From Saprospiraceae bacterium (GTDB lineage: Bacteria > Bacteroidota > Bacteroidia > Chitinophagales > Saprospiraceae): a stretch of 56,516 nt of DNA. The notes under the pieces are model-generated. The model saw only the letters and a program-made list of their open reading frames with translations, searched no databases and was not told where the DNA came from. Position numbers and translations under genes: made by a program. The DNA lies in the NCBI GenBank assembly GCA_021738725.1, contig JAIPBE010000018.1:1-56516 (forward strand). The letters are read 5' to 3'. Shown here one piece after another: positions 17,121-25,375 of this stretch (position 1 is its first letter; each line of letters starts with the position of its first letter).

Positions 17121-17587
17121 TGGAGTCTTTTCGTCTGACGAGAATGAAATATGCCGGTTCTCTATCCGGGCGTGGAGCATCCTTATATCCCGGGCGTTGG
17201 AATCTTGTCGGTCAGGAAGTGATCTACACCGCTACCAGCCGGTCGCTTGCCCTGGTGGAGATCCTGGTCCATCTGCCCCGAAAGCTGATCCCCCGAGATT
17301 TCATCCTGCAAACGATCAGGATTCCGTCCAATTTGTCCATTCTGAATGTCAGGATGGATGAGCTTCCTCCTCAATGGCAACAAATTCCTCCTGGACCTGA
17401 GTCGCAACGCTTCGGATCATCCCTGATTGCGGATCATCTTTTGGTCATGATGCCCTCCGCTATCGTCCCAGAGGAACGAAATCTGTTGATCAACCCGCTA
17501 CTACCCGGTTTTCCCCAAATTCAATTGATCCGGGAAGAACCATTCCCGGTAGATCAACGCCTCTATGCTCCTCAAGAGCTGTACTAA
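17120..17587 (+). CDS. RES-domain toxin, NAD+-degrading (MbcT/ParT-like)
   Basis: RES toxins inactivate NAD+ (phosphorolysis) or ADP-ribosylate targets, which stops growth when the antitoxin is lost. The 155-residue product is of usual length. Motif residues are visible: GRWN with Arg26, IYTA with Tyr36, ALVEIL with Glu47, and a Ser-rich stretch (RFGSSLIAD, near 97-105) holding the likely catalytic Ser. The gene follows the antitoxin by a one-base overlap. Reaction type is known from the family and not from this sequence. The convergent DUF3052 gene's stop overlaps the end of this gene by four bases. Confidence 0.9.
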   Translation: MESFRLTRMKYAGSLSGRGASLYPGRWNLVGQEVIYTATSRSLALVEILVHLPRKLIPRDFILQTIRIPSNLSILNVRMDELPPQWQQIPPGPESQRFGSSLIADHLLVMMPSAIVPEERNLLINPLLPGFPQIQLIREEPFPVDQRLYAPQELY

Positions 17588-17973
17588 CGGTCTTTCAACC
17601 GGTAGACAAATTTGAGGGCACTCCAAACGTCATCTACAGAAGCTACTTTGACATCCACCAGACCATTCTCCAGTCCGAAATCACGGAGGATATTTTCATC
17701 CAGATCTGAAGGGACTTTTGAACTTTTTTTGGGCCAGCTGATCCAGAACCGTCCATCCTTTTTCAGCGCTGCCTTCCAGGGAAAAAATTGCTTCTCCAGA
17801 GTATCCTGATCCGGACAAAAAATATGGATCAGGTCCAGTTCAGGTGAGGAAGGTGGCTCCGTCATCGGCTGCCAGTTGGACCGGAGCTGATCTTCATAAA
17901 CAATGGAGGATGGCCAGTGACCTACAGCCATCCCTTCTTTGTACTCCAACTTTTTCAACAGGGGAACGGCCAT
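17584..17973 (-). CDS. DUF3052-like protein
   Basis: Starting at ATG 17973 (MAVPLLKKLEYKEGM) the product has 129 residues. It resembles DUF3052 proteins, small proteins with a Rossmann-like, methyltransferase-derived fold without a complete SAM site. Visible traits are the LLKKL-KEGM opening and the WISWPKKSS strand-loop typical of the family near residue 80. The ATG overlaps the stop of the upstream reductase (TAATG), so they are cotranslated. Function is not known. Its stop overlaps the RES toxin's end on the opposite strand, which leaves no room for a terminator. Confidence 0.78.
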   Translation of the reverse strand: MAVPLLKKLEYKEGMAVGHWPSSIVYEDQLRSNWQPMTEPPSSPELDLIHIFCPDQDTLEKQFFPWKAALKKDGRFWISWPKKSSKVPSDLDENILRDFGLENGLVDVKVASVDDVWSALKFVYRLKDR

Positions 17974-18488
17974 TACTGCATGCGTTCTCCATGCCACTGC
18001 ACCAACCCGGAAGGGAAGGTTTTGGCGCTCAACGTATGGAAACCCGTCTGTGAAACCGGTCCGGTAAAGAGGTGTATCCCCTTCCCCAGCACCACGGGAT
18101 GAATGGACAGGATGATCTCGTCGACCAGGCCCGCTTCAAAGAGGATCGCATTGATCTGGCCCCCGCCTACCAGCCAGATGGGTTTGCCATCCTGCGCCTT
18201 CAACTCACGGGTGAATTCGATCGGGTCACCGGCCACAAATCGCAAATGATCTGCCGGAGCACTGGTCAGGGTGCGGGTAAAGACATAATTCATCCGATCG
18301 GTATGGGGGTAAGGCGACATCTGGGCAACAAAATCATAGGTGGTACGGCCCATTAGCAGGGTGTCGATCCCCGCGTAAAAGTCAAAATACCCATAGTCGT
18401 CATCGCTATATAACCAGTCGATCTCTCCCTGGGGTCCAGCAATATATCCATCAATGCTGATGGCGGTATAGAGGATCACCTTTCTCAT
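17973..18488 (-). CDS. Dihydrofolate reductase-like (RibD C-terminal domain) protein
   Basis: The 171-residue product belongs to the RibD_C/DHFR-like NADPH reductases. Hallmarks are the opening KVILYTAISIDGYIAGPQG, DTLLMGRTTYD near 43 and LVGGGQINAILFEAGLVDEI near 105, the NADPH and substrate loop. Members act on pterin-like or lumazine-like substrates, but this single-domain branch has no assigned substrate. It follows the carbonic-anhydrase-like gene by six bases and overlaps the DUF3052 gene. Confidence 0.9.
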   Translation of the reverse strand: MRKVILYTAISIDGYIAGPQGEIDWLYSDDDYGYFDFYAGIDTLLMGRTTYDFVAQMSPYPHTDRMNYVFTRTLTSAPADHLRFVAGDPIEFTRELKAQDGKPIWLVGGGQINAILFEAGLVDEIILSIHPVVLGKGIHLFTGPVSQTGFHTLSAKTFPSGLVQWHGERMQ

Positions 18489-18494
18489 TTCATC

Positions 18495-19091
18495 CTATTT
18501 TTTCTTGATCGAATTCCAGGTTTGATATAACATCTCCTGCTCCGGGCGAAATGCTGGCATTTCCGGTAGCGGATCACATGGTTTGAGGTGCTCATGGCAT
18601 TCCCCAGGCAAGGATTGGTACAATCGGGTGCCCTTCGTTTTCCAAGCAAGCATCTCATCGGTGACCTCTTTGATGACTTTCCCCGGATTGCCGGCAATGA
18701 TACTGCGCGCAGGAAACTCCTCTCCCGCTTTGATAAAGGTCAGCGCCCCGACAATGCACTCCGCTCCGATGATTACTTCATCCATGAGGACGCTATTCAT
18801 TCCGATCAGGCTGTTTCGGCCTATGCGCGCACCATGAATGATGGCGCCATGTCCAATATGAGCAGATTCTTCCAGGACTACGGTGATCCCAGGGAACATA
18901 TGAATGGTGCAGTTCTCCTGCACATTGCACCCATCGTGGATCTCGATACCACCCCAATCCCCCCGAATCGCCGCTCCCGGACCGATATACACATCCTTCC
19001 CGATGATCACATTGCCCGTAATAACCGCTTGTGGATGGACAAAGGCAGTGGGATGTACGACTGGGATAAATCCTTTAAACGCGTAAAACAT
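18495..19091 (-). CDS. Gamma-carbonic-anhydrase/PaaY-like hexapeptide-repeat protein
   Basis: ATG 19091 gives 198 residues (MFYAFKGFIPVVHPTAFVHP), as in PaaY/CaiE-type proteins. A left-handed beta-helix of I/V-G-xxV-type hexapeptides spans about 15-130: VIIGKDVYIGPG, SAHIGHGAIIHG, IGRNSLIGMNSV. The His residues in HGAIIHG and HMFP could hold the metal. In the family, PaaY acts as a thioesterase and others as carbonic anhydrases; this sequence alone does not decide. The frame upstream to 19184 is hydrophobic and looks unconserved. It is the first gene of a three-gene minus-strand operon. Confidence 0.85.
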   Translation of the reverse strand: MFYAFKGFIPVVHPTAFVHPQAVITGNVIIGKDVYIGPGAAIRGDWGGIEIHDGCNVQENCTIHMFPGITVVLEESAHIGHGAIIHGARIGRNSLIGMNSVLMDEVIIGAECIVGALTFIKAGEEFPARSIIAGNPGKVIKEVTDEMLAWKTKGTRLYQSLPGECHEHLKPCDPLPEMPAFRPEQEMLYQTWNSIKKK

Positions 19092-19201
19092 GCGGCAGAA
19101 AAACTTGAGGTTCTGTGAATACTGTGTACACGTGAAGATCATCAAAATCCACCAGATAAGGGATGTGATACAGATCACTGACAAAGAGGAGTCGAGTACT
19201 G

Positions 19202-19209
19202 CATCTTTG
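19202..19209 (+). promoter_or_regulatory. -7-like promoter box of the thioredoxin gene
   Basis: CATCTTTG differs from TAnnTTTG at one base and lies four bases before the ATG at 19214. The same CATCTTTG variant lies before the minus-strand lipoprotein gene at 28587. Confidence 0.4.
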
Positions 19210-19213
19210 TAAC

Positions 19214-19558
19214 ATGTTTGGAATGAACAAGAAAACAGAAACTACTGAGGCGCCTAAAAAGGTAAGCTTCAGCGAACTGATCAAGGGTCCAAAACCCGTA
19301 CTGGTCGATTTCTATGCCGATTGGTGTGGCCCGTGCCGTATGATGCCACCCATCCTCAAGGAAGTGAAAAAAGCCCTGGGTGATGATGTGGAGATCATTA
19401 AGATCGATGTCGATCGCAACGGTGCGCTGGCCGGATCACTGAAGGTCCAGTCCATCCCTACCATCATGATCTTCAAGAACGGTAAGTCTGTTTGGCGTCA
19501 GTCTGGTGTGGCTCCTGCTCCAGCCCTGATCGAGGCCGTGCGCAGCCATATGGCATAA
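19214..19558 (+). CDS. Thioredoxin
   Basis: Thioredoxin reduces protein disulfides and donates electrons to peroxiredoxins such as BCP at 7030. The 114-residue product has the WCGPC active site (YADWCGPCRMMPP, near residues 39-48), VDRNGALA and the cis-Pro loop SIPTIMIFKNG. A short Thr/Lys-rich N-terminal extension (1-18) precedes the fold, and there is no signal peptide, so it is cytoplasmic. A hairpin after the gene is the likely terminator. Confidence 0.95.
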   Translation: MFGMNKKTETTEAPKKVSFSELIKGPKPVLVDFYADWCGPCRMMPPILKEVKKALGDDVEIIKIDVDRNGALAGSLKVQSIPTIMIFKNGKSVWRQSGVAPAPALIEAVRSHMA

Positions 19559-19571
19559 TTCTTCTTTTGCA

Positions 19572-19610
19572 GAATACCCATTCCAGGCAATTTGCCTGGA
19601 ATGGGTATTC
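19572..19610. terminator. Long hairpin between trx and hemW
   Basis: The 19-bp arms (GAATACCCATTCCAGGCAA and its complement) are perfect with almost no loop. Only ATTTGTTC follows, so the T-tract is poor. The hairpin probably ends or protects the thioredoxin mRNA. Confidence 0.55.
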
Positions 19611-19636
19611 ATTTGTTCTGCTCCCGGCCTTTGCCC

Positions 19637-19644
19637 TACCTTCG
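19637..19644 (+). promoter_or_regulatory. -7 promoter box of hemW
   Basis: TACCTTCG is the TAnnTTTG element with C for one T, five bases upstream of ATG 19650. A leader this short suggests nearly leaderless translation. Confidence 0.5.
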
Positions 19645-19649
19645 CTTCC

Positions 19650-20762
19650 ATGGCTGGCATCTATCTCCACATTCCGTTTTGTCGAAAGGCATGCCACTAC
19701 TGTAATTTTCATTTTTCAACCTCACTGCGTCTCAAAGACGACCTCCTGGCGGCGCTCCATCAGGAAATCATCGCCCGAAAAACGGAGCTCTCCGAAGTCG
19801 TCTTTTCCACTATTTATTTTGGTGGAGGAACCCCCTCCATCCTGACCGCGGACGAATTGGATCATCTCCTCCAGATCCTCCGGAATCACTATCCGATCAC
19901 ATCAGATCCGGAGATCACCTTAGAGGCCAATCCAGATGACCTGACCGAAGACTATCTGGAACAGCTCCAATCCATTGGGATCAATCGGTTGTCTATTGGG
20001 GTCCAGTCCTTCTCTCCAACGGACCTGGCCTATATGAACCGGAGCCACGATGCCCAGCAGGCCATCACCTCCCTCCGATGGGCAAAAAAAATTGGATTCC
20101 ACAGCTTGAATGCCGATCTAATCTATGGCACACCGGGCATGACCGATGCCACCTTCCTGGAAAATATCAAGACGATGGTGGATGCCGGCGTGGATCATAT
20201 CTCTGCCTACGCGCTCACGGTCGAGCCGAAAACTGCCCTGGCACATTTTGTCAAATCAGGGTCTTCCCCCGCACCGGATGATGAACAGACCGTTCGCCAG
20301 TTTGCCCTGCTTCGGCAGACCCTGGCCCAAGCCGGGTTTGATCATTATGAAATCAGTAACTGGTCCCTTCCCGGACGGGAATCCAAGCACAACACCAGCT
20401 ACTGGCAAGGGGAGCCCTATCTGGGGTTTGGGCCCGCTGCACACAGCTATGACGGACAAACCCGATCCTGGAATGTAGCCAATAATCCAGCCTATATCAA
20501 AGCCCTCCAGGAAGGAAGAATGGGACGAGAAATGGAAGTCCTTTCTCCTTCCGAAAAGTTTAATGAATATGTACTCACTCGTTTGCGCACCAAGTGGGGA
20601 TGCCGCATGGCCGATCTCTCCTCAGCGGACCAGTCGTATTTCAAAGATGCTGTCGTTCCCTTTCTGGAGAAGGGATGGGTCTATGAGCGAGGCGACACCT
20701 TTTTGCTCACAGAGGCGGGGATGGATTTTGCGGATCATATCTCCGCCGAGCTTTTCAGATAA
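19650..20762 (+). CDS. hemW: Radical SAM heme chaperone HemW
   Basis: HemW is a radical-SAM protein that binds and transfers heme; it was once annotated as an oxygen-independent coproporphyrinogen oxidase. The 370-residue product has CRKACHYC (residues about 10-17), the CxxxCxxC iron-sulfur motif, followed by FHF. Further traits are YFGGGTPSIL, TLEANPDDLTEDYL, RLSIGVQSF and NADLIYGTPGMT. The C-terminal HemN-type domain includes GFGPAAHSYDG. It lacks the fourth Cys and the N-terminal extension of true HemN, so HemW is preferred. It sits alone between hairpin and convergent YebC. Confidence 0.93.
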   Translation: MAGIYLHIPFCRKACHYCNFHFSTSLRLKDDLLAALHQEIIARKTELSEVVFSTIYFGGGTPSILTADELDHLLQILRNHYPITSDPEITLEANPDDLTEDYLEQLQSIGINRLSIGVQSFSPTDLAYMNRSHDAQQAITSLRWAKKIGFHSLNADLIYGTPGMTDATFLENIKTMVDAGVDHISAYALTVEPKTALAHFVKSGSSPAPDDEQTVRQFALLRQTLAQAGFDHYEISNWSLPGRESKHNTSYWQGEPYLGFGPAAHSYDGQTRSWNVANNPAYIKALQEGRMGREMEVLSPSEKFNEYVLTRLRTKWGCRMADLSSADQSYFKDAVVPFLEKGWVYERGDTFLLTEAGMDFADHISAELFR

Positions 20763-20772
20763 GACCTGAAGA

Positions 20773-21483
20773 TTAAGCCATGGTAGTAAAGACCTGGTTG
20801 ACATCTTCATCCTCTTCCATCCGCTCGATCAATTTTTCGACGTCGGCCATCTCTGCCTCTGTTAATTCCTTGGTCAGGGTGGGTATGCGTTCAAATCCTG
20901 AAGAGTCGACTTCCATGCCTTTCTCCTCCAGGAAAGTCTGCAGGGAACCGAAGGATTCGAAAGCGCCATAAATCACGACAAGGCCCTCTTCTTCACCCAA
21001 TTCTTCGCCTCCGAAGTCGATCATTTCAAACTCCAATTCTTCCAGGTCCACGCCTTCGGGCAAGACCACTTTGAAAAAGCACTTGTGTTCGAAGAGGTAT
21101 TCGACTGATCCGGAGGTACCCAGGCTGCCGTTGCACTTATTGAAGTACGATCGCACGTTGGCCACTGTTCTGGTCGGGTTATCCGTGGCACATTCTACCA
21201 GAATTGCAATGCCGTGTGGGGCATAGCCTTCATAGACCAGTTCCTTGTATTCCTCCTGATCTTTGGATGAAGCCTTTTTGATGGCCCGTTCGACATTCTC
21301 CTTGGGCATGTTTGCCGCCTTCGCATTCTGAATGGCCGCCCGAAGCTTTGGATTGGCTTCCGGTTCCGGCCCACCCTCTTTAACGGAGATGGCGATCTGT
21401 TTGCCGATCCGGGTAAAGGCTTTGGCCATGCTGGCCCAGCGCTTCATTTTTGTAGCCTTGCGATATTCGAATGCTCTTCCCAT
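20773..21483 (-). CDS. YebC/PmpR-family regulator
   Basis: YebC proteins were described as DNA-binding regulators and more recently as translation factors at difficult proline stretches. The 236-residue product has the three-domain family form: the N-terminal AKAFTRIGKQIAISVKEGG, NAKAANMPKENVERAIKKA near 55, VYEGYAPHGIAILVECATDNPTRT near 83 and the acidic EEEGLVVIYG segment. The start MGRAFEYRK matches the family's usual MGRAFE opening. A TAATTTTG box lies 23 bp upstream. Confidence 0.93.
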   Translation of the reverse strand: MGRAFEYRKATKMKRWASMAKAFTRIGKQIAISVKEGGPEPEANPKLRAAIQNAKAANMPKENVERAIKKASSKDQEEYKELVYEGYAPHGIAILVECATDNPTRTVANVRSYFNKCNGSLGTSGSVEYLFEHKCFFKVVLPEGVDLEELEFEMIDFGGEELGEEEGLVVIYGAFESFGSLQTFLEEKGMEVDSSGFERIPTLTKELTEAEMADVEKLIERMEEDEDVNQVFTTMA

Positions 21484-21506
21484 GGTGGTTCTATTCTATG
21501 GCGTTG

Positions 21507-21514
21507 CAAAATTA
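21507..21514 (-). promoter_or_regulatory. -7 promoter box of the YebC gene
   Basis: TAATTTTG on the minus strand is an exact TAnnTTTG match, 23 bp before the ATG at 21483. Confidence 0.6.
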
Positions 21515-21578
21515 GGTGGAATCTCTGTTGGATGCATGGTTTCGCGAGGAATTCTTCGCTCCAAAATCCTTAGAATAC

Positions 21579-21619
21579 ATGAAAAAAGTCCCGTACCTGA
21601 GGTTCGGGACTTTTTTCAT
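21579..21619 (-). terminator. Terminator of the TerB-like gene
   Basis: ATGAAAAAAGTCCCG pairs perfectly with CGGGACTTTTTTCAT around an 11-nt loop. It follows the minus-strand gene ending at 21637 and separates it from yebC; the A and T tracts let it act in both directions. Confidence 0.8.
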
Positions 21620-21636
21620 TTTCTTCACATCAACTG

Positions 21637-21969
21637 TTACAGTTGTTTGGCGATCATCTCAATGACCTCATGTTCAAACTGGCTGAAATGTTCACCTGCC
21701 TGACACAGGCCTGTCATTTCTCTTTTCAGTGCTTCCAACCCTGCTTCACCGGGATAGAATCGAGGCCGCAGGACTTGCATGACTTCGAGGCATTGGATGT
21801 CGTTACACTGGCTAGCTGGTGTTCGAATATGATCCAGGTGCTCTTTTCCGAGGTGATCTGCGATGTATTGTAGTTCCTGATCCTCCAGTTGGCCATCGGC
21901 TTCCGCCAGATACAAGAGGATAAAGGCCAGATAGTCCTGCTTATCCCAATCGTCCGTGTCGATGTACAT
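21637..21969 (-). CDS. Small TerB-like helical protein
   Basis: The 110-residue protein is acidic and all-helical. The stretch FILLYLAEADGQLEDQELQYI resembles the first helix-loop of TerB domains, with Asp/Glu in the loop (ADGQLEDQE). The later FEHEVIEMIAKQL fits the family's last helix. TerB domains occur in tellurite-resistance and other stress contexts, but no other ter genes are near. Function is unknown. It stands between proS and yebC on the same strand with its own terminator. Confidence 0.7.
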   Translation of the reverse strand: MYIDTDDWDKQDYLAFILLYLAEADGQLEDQELQYIADHLGKEHLDHIRTPASQCNDIQCLEVMQVLRPRFYPGEAGLEALKREMTGLCQAGEHFSQFEHEVIEMIAKQL

Positions 21970-22092
21970 AGGTTGAATTTGCGGTCAAAATAGAAAAAAC
22001 CGGGGACAAGTGAGGGAAAGACCAACCACAGGTCAAAAGGCCATCACGCAACATCCCCTCCATTCAATCAATGTACCGGATGAGCCGGTCGA

Positions 22093-23559
22093 TCAATAGG
22101 CTCTGGCAAATAAAACCCGTTGACTGCTGGGTTTACCCGTCAGGATGCACTTGCCCTGTACCTGCTCAGCGTCGAGCGGAATACACCGGATAGTTGCCTT
22201 GGTCTGCTCCTTGATGGTCAGTTCTGTTTCGGAAGTACCATCCCAATGGGCGGAAACAAAACCGCCGGGGCCATCGAGGATGCTGACCAGCTCTTCCATG
22301 GAATCGGCGTTGCGGGTGTTTTCTGTGCGGTAGGCTTTTGCCCGTCGCAGCAGATTCTCCTGGATCTCATCCAGCAAGTTGACGATATAGTCGGCAGCTC
22401 CATCCTTGGGCACAAAGGCCTTTTCCTTCGTATCCCGACGAGCGATCTCCAATTGGCCATTTTCGAGGTCACGCATTCCGATGCCGACGCGCGCAGGAAC
22501 GCCTTGCATCTCGTGTTCGGCAAATTTGAACCCGGGCCGTTTGGTCTCATCGTGATCGTACTTGACAGAAACACCAAGAGCGCGCAAGTTTTTCATCAGG
22601 GCCTCCGCAGCGTCATTGATCTCCGGAGATGGTTTCGGGATCGGTACGATCACCACCTGGGTCGGTGCCAGCTTGGGAGGTAACACCAGTCCATCATCAT
22701 CACTGTGGGTCATGATCAGTCCGCCAACCAGACGGGTCGATACACCCCAGGAGGTGGCCCAAACCAGCTCCTGTTGATTTTCTTTGTTGAGGAAGGTCAC
22801 GTCAAATGCCTTGGCAAAGTTCTGGCCCAGGAAATGGGATGTCCCAGCCTGGAGTGCCTTGCCATCCTGCATAAGGGCTTCGATACAATAGGTATCATCC
22901 GCGCCTGCGAATCGCTCATTCGCAGTCTTCACGCCCTTGATGACCGGCATCGCCATATACTCCTCGGCAAAGGCCGCATAGATGTCCAGGATCAACTTCG
23001 TTTCATCGACTGCCTCCTGCCGGGTGGCGTGTGCCGTATGGCCTTCCTGCCAGAGGAATTCCGTCGTGCGCAGAAACAGGCGCGTGCGCAACTCCCAGCG
23101 CACCACATTTGCCCATTGGTTGATCAACAACGGGAGGTCTCGATAGCTCTGAATCCAATCCTTGTAGGTATTCCAGATAATGGTCTCGGAAGTGGGTCGG
23201 ACGATCAGTTCTTCCTCCAACTTGGCGTCCGGGTCTACGATGAGGCCGGCACCACCGGGGTCATTCATCAATCGGTGGTGGGTGACCACTGCGCATTCCT
23301 TGGCAAATCCATCCACATGCTCTGCTTCCTTGCTCAAGAAGCTCTTTGGAATGAACAAGGGGAAGTAGGCATTGACATGGCCGGTGTCCTTGAACATACG
23401 GTCGAGCTGCTGCTGCATTTTTTCCCAGATGGCAAAACCATGAGGCTTGATGACCATACAACCGCGAACGGCGCTGTAATCGGCCATACCGGCCTTCCGG
23501 ACAATGTCATTATACCATTGACTGTAATCTTCGCTGCGGGAGGTAATTGCCTTTGCCAT
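22093..23559 (-). CDS. proS: Prolyl-tRNA synthetase, archaeal/eukaryal type
   Basis: ProRS joins proline to its tRNA. The 488-residue product is the short type 3 form without the bacterial editing insertion. Class II motifs are visible: RPTSETI near 119, motif 2 in [24 protein letters not shown] and motif 3 in [25 protein letters not shown]. The anticodon domain begins near 300. The C-terminal zinc-binding-like extension ends in Tyr (LFARAY), usual for this type. This ProRS form is common among Bacteroidota. Its start diverges from the secreted-protein gene at 23764, with about 200 bp between. Confidence 0.96.
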   Translation of the reverse strand: MAKAITSRSEDYSQWYNDIVRKAGMADYSAVRGCMVIKPHGFAIWEKMQQQLDRMFKDTGHVNAYFPLFIPKSFLSKEAEHVDGFAKECAVVTHHRLMNDPGGAGLIVDPDAKLEEELIVRPTSETIIWNTYKDWIQSYRDLPLLINQWANVVRWELRTRLFLRTTEFLWQEGHTAHATRQEAVDETKLILDIYAAFAEEYMAMPVIKGVKTANERFAGADDTYCIEALMQDGKALQAGTSHFLGQNFAKAFDVTFLNKENQQELVWATSWGVSTRLVGGLIMTHSDDDGLVLPPKLAPTQVVIVPIPKPSPEINDAAEALMKNLRALGVSVKYDHDETKRPGFKFAEHEMQGVPARVGIGMRDLENGQLEIARRDTKEKAFVPKDGAADYIVNLLDEIQENLLRRAKAYRTENTRNADSMEELVSILDGPGGFVSAHWDGTSETELTIKEQTKATIRCIPLDAEQVQGKCILTGKPSSQRVLFARAY

Positions 23560-23763
23560 GTCAGGATATTGGGTTGAAGCTCTTTACGGATGAAACGTTC
23601 TCTTCGTTGCGCCGGAACCGGATGATCTCTTCTATTGTTGAATGATTGAGGTCTTGTTTAACACGCTGTTTAATTGAATTAAGAGCGTTTTAACACCTTT
23701 CAGGCGCCAAAAGTACTACATTAGTATTGGAAGAGAGGAGATAGACCATAACGAGTAAAGCAC

Positions 23764-25272
23764 ATGAAAAATCTTTGGAAAAACCGGATACTGCTCTTGT
23801 TCGCGGCCACTTTGCCGCTGATCATGCAAGCGCAATCTGACGACGACCTGTACTATGACCCGGTGTGGGATGTCTCACCCGAGCCCATGGTGAACGATGT
23901 GGAATCAACACCCCCCGTCTCGACATATCGGGAAGAACTCCCCGAGTATCAAGACGATTATGATGATTACGAATACTGGGAAGACCAGGGTTATTTCTAT
24001 TCATCCCGTCTGCGTCGTTTCCACAACCCCTACCGCGGATTTGACTATTATGATCCCGTATACACGGATCTCGGCTTCTACGATCCATGGATCATGCCTG
24101 GCTCGTCGATCTATATCAATATTGGAGCCGGTAATGATTACAGGTCATGGCGTCGATACAATCGTATGCACTGGGGACCCAGCATCGTAATCGGTGGTGG
24201 TTGGAACACCTGGGGCTGGCGTCAATACAGCGACCCCTGGTCGTATAATCGTTGGGGGGCGTACCGCGTCTACGACCCATGGTTTGACCCGTTTTGGGGA
24301 GGGGCTTGTTTTAACCAAGGCTGGAACTACGGTTGGAACAATGGTTGGAACAATGGTTGGGGCTCCGGCTGGGGTAACAACTATTATGTGAACAACAACT
24401 ACTACTATAACGATGTCTACAATCAACCCGGCTACTGGAATGGCAACGGCAATGGCAACGTCAACCAGAATCCGAAGGGCACTCATTATGGACCACGGCT
24501 TCCGGGGGCTCGTACCGGGCCCAGCCGCGGAACAGTACGCGATCCGGAATACGTCGGTGGTGGCATACCCATCCTGAAGGAGTCCATTGGCCGGCCAGCT
24601 GGGAACACGGCTGGTGACCAGGACGGCAACGGTAGTGGCAGAGTACTTGGCGACAACAATGGCGTTCGTGATCGTGATGTTTCGACCGTTCGTCCCGGTT
24701 TGGACCAACCTTCCACTCCACGGAATCAACAGGTCAAGGACCCTGTTCGCAGAGACCCCCTTGCGCCTTCAGCCGATCCATCAACGCGCCCTAATGATCC
24801 GATGAAGGACCGGAAGGGTTGGAGTGATATACCAGACAAGCGTCCGACAGAACAGACTGACCGCCCTGTTCGTGAGGAAAAATCCCGGGACAGCTATCGG
24901 GATGAATACTTGCGCCATCGTCAAGCGCCGCCCACTGCGGAACCGCGAACATTCCCGGATTCGAGGACGAGATCACGAACAGACAGATCTCCGCAAACGC
25001 GTCCGAATCAGGATGACAACCGGAGCAACCGACGTCCAGCTCAGACCTTCCCCGATCGGAAGAAAAATGACCGGAAGCAGGATCGCCCGACTTATCAGGC
25101 ACCACCTCCTACCCGGCAGCAGACGCCCAGTCGCACGTTTGATCGCCCGACACGAAATAACAGCAACAGTGGTGGTAACCTGAACGGTGGAAGTGATTCC
25201 AGCAAACAGAGAAGCAATAGCAATTCCGGAGGCACCAGCGGACGGAAGAAAGGACGAGGCGGCGACCAATAA
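23764..25272 (+). CDS. Secreted low-complexity protein, Asn/Gly/Trp/Tyr-rich then charged
   Basis: This 502-residue protein has a signal peptide (1-24, ending IMQAQ). Residues about 25-110 are acidic and Tyr-rich, with segments such as DDYDDYEYWED. Residues about 130-240 are rich in Gly, Asn, Trp and Tyr with imperfect repeats of WNNGW and NNYYY type. The last half is disordered, with many Arg, Asp, Pro, Ser and Gln and no hydrophobic core. It is likely an exported surface or cell-wall-associated protein, function unknown. The gene diverges from proS, and a TAGTATTG box with one mismatch lies about 40 bp upstream. A strong hairpin follows the stop. Confidence 0.75.
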   Translation: MKNLWKNRILLLFAATLPLIMQAQSDDDLYYDPVWDVSPEPMVNDVESTPPVSTYREELPEYQDDYDDYEYWEDQGYFYSSRLRRFHNPYRGFDYYDPVYTDLGFYDPWIMPGSSIYINIGAGNDYRSWRRYNRMHWGPSIVIGGGWNTWGWRQYSDPWSYNRWGAYRVYDPWFDPFWGGACFNQGWNYGWNNGWNNGWGSGWGNNYYVNNNYYYNDVYNQPGYWNGNGNGNVNQNPKGTHYGPRLPGARTGPSRGTVRDPEYVGGGIPILKESIGRPAGNTAGDQDGNGSGRVLGDNNGVRDRDVSTVRPGLDQPSTPRNQQVKDPVRRDPLAPSADPSTRPNDPMKDRKGWSDIPDKRPTEQTDRPVREEKSRDSYRDEYLRHRQAPPTAEPRTFPDSRTRSRTDRSPQTRPNQDDNRSNRRPAQTFPDRKKNDRKQDRPTYQAPPPTRQQTPSRTFDRPTRNNSNSGGNLNGGSDSSKQRSNSNSGGTSGRKKGRGGDQ

Positions 25273-25304
25273 ACGTTTCAGCTACGTTCCAAAGTAAAAT
25301 GTGC

Positions 25305-25345
25305 AAAGGTGGATGATCAGCCCGATGGGCTTCATCCACCTTTTT
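25305..25345 (+). terminator. Terminator of the low-complexity secreted protein gene
   Basis: AAAGGTGGATGA and AGCCC pair with GGGCT and TCATCCACCTTT around a short loop, followed by TTTTT. It lies about 30 bp after the stop codon. Confidence 0.85.
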
Positions 25346-25375
25346 ATTTCACCTTTGATCAGAATTTTTTATCAG

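Noticed and set aside
22705-23577. A 290-codon open frame on the plus strand opposite proS
   Set aside because: It is antisense to the ProRS gene, whose motifs are complete; the frame has no recognisable domain and follows the codon shadow of proS.
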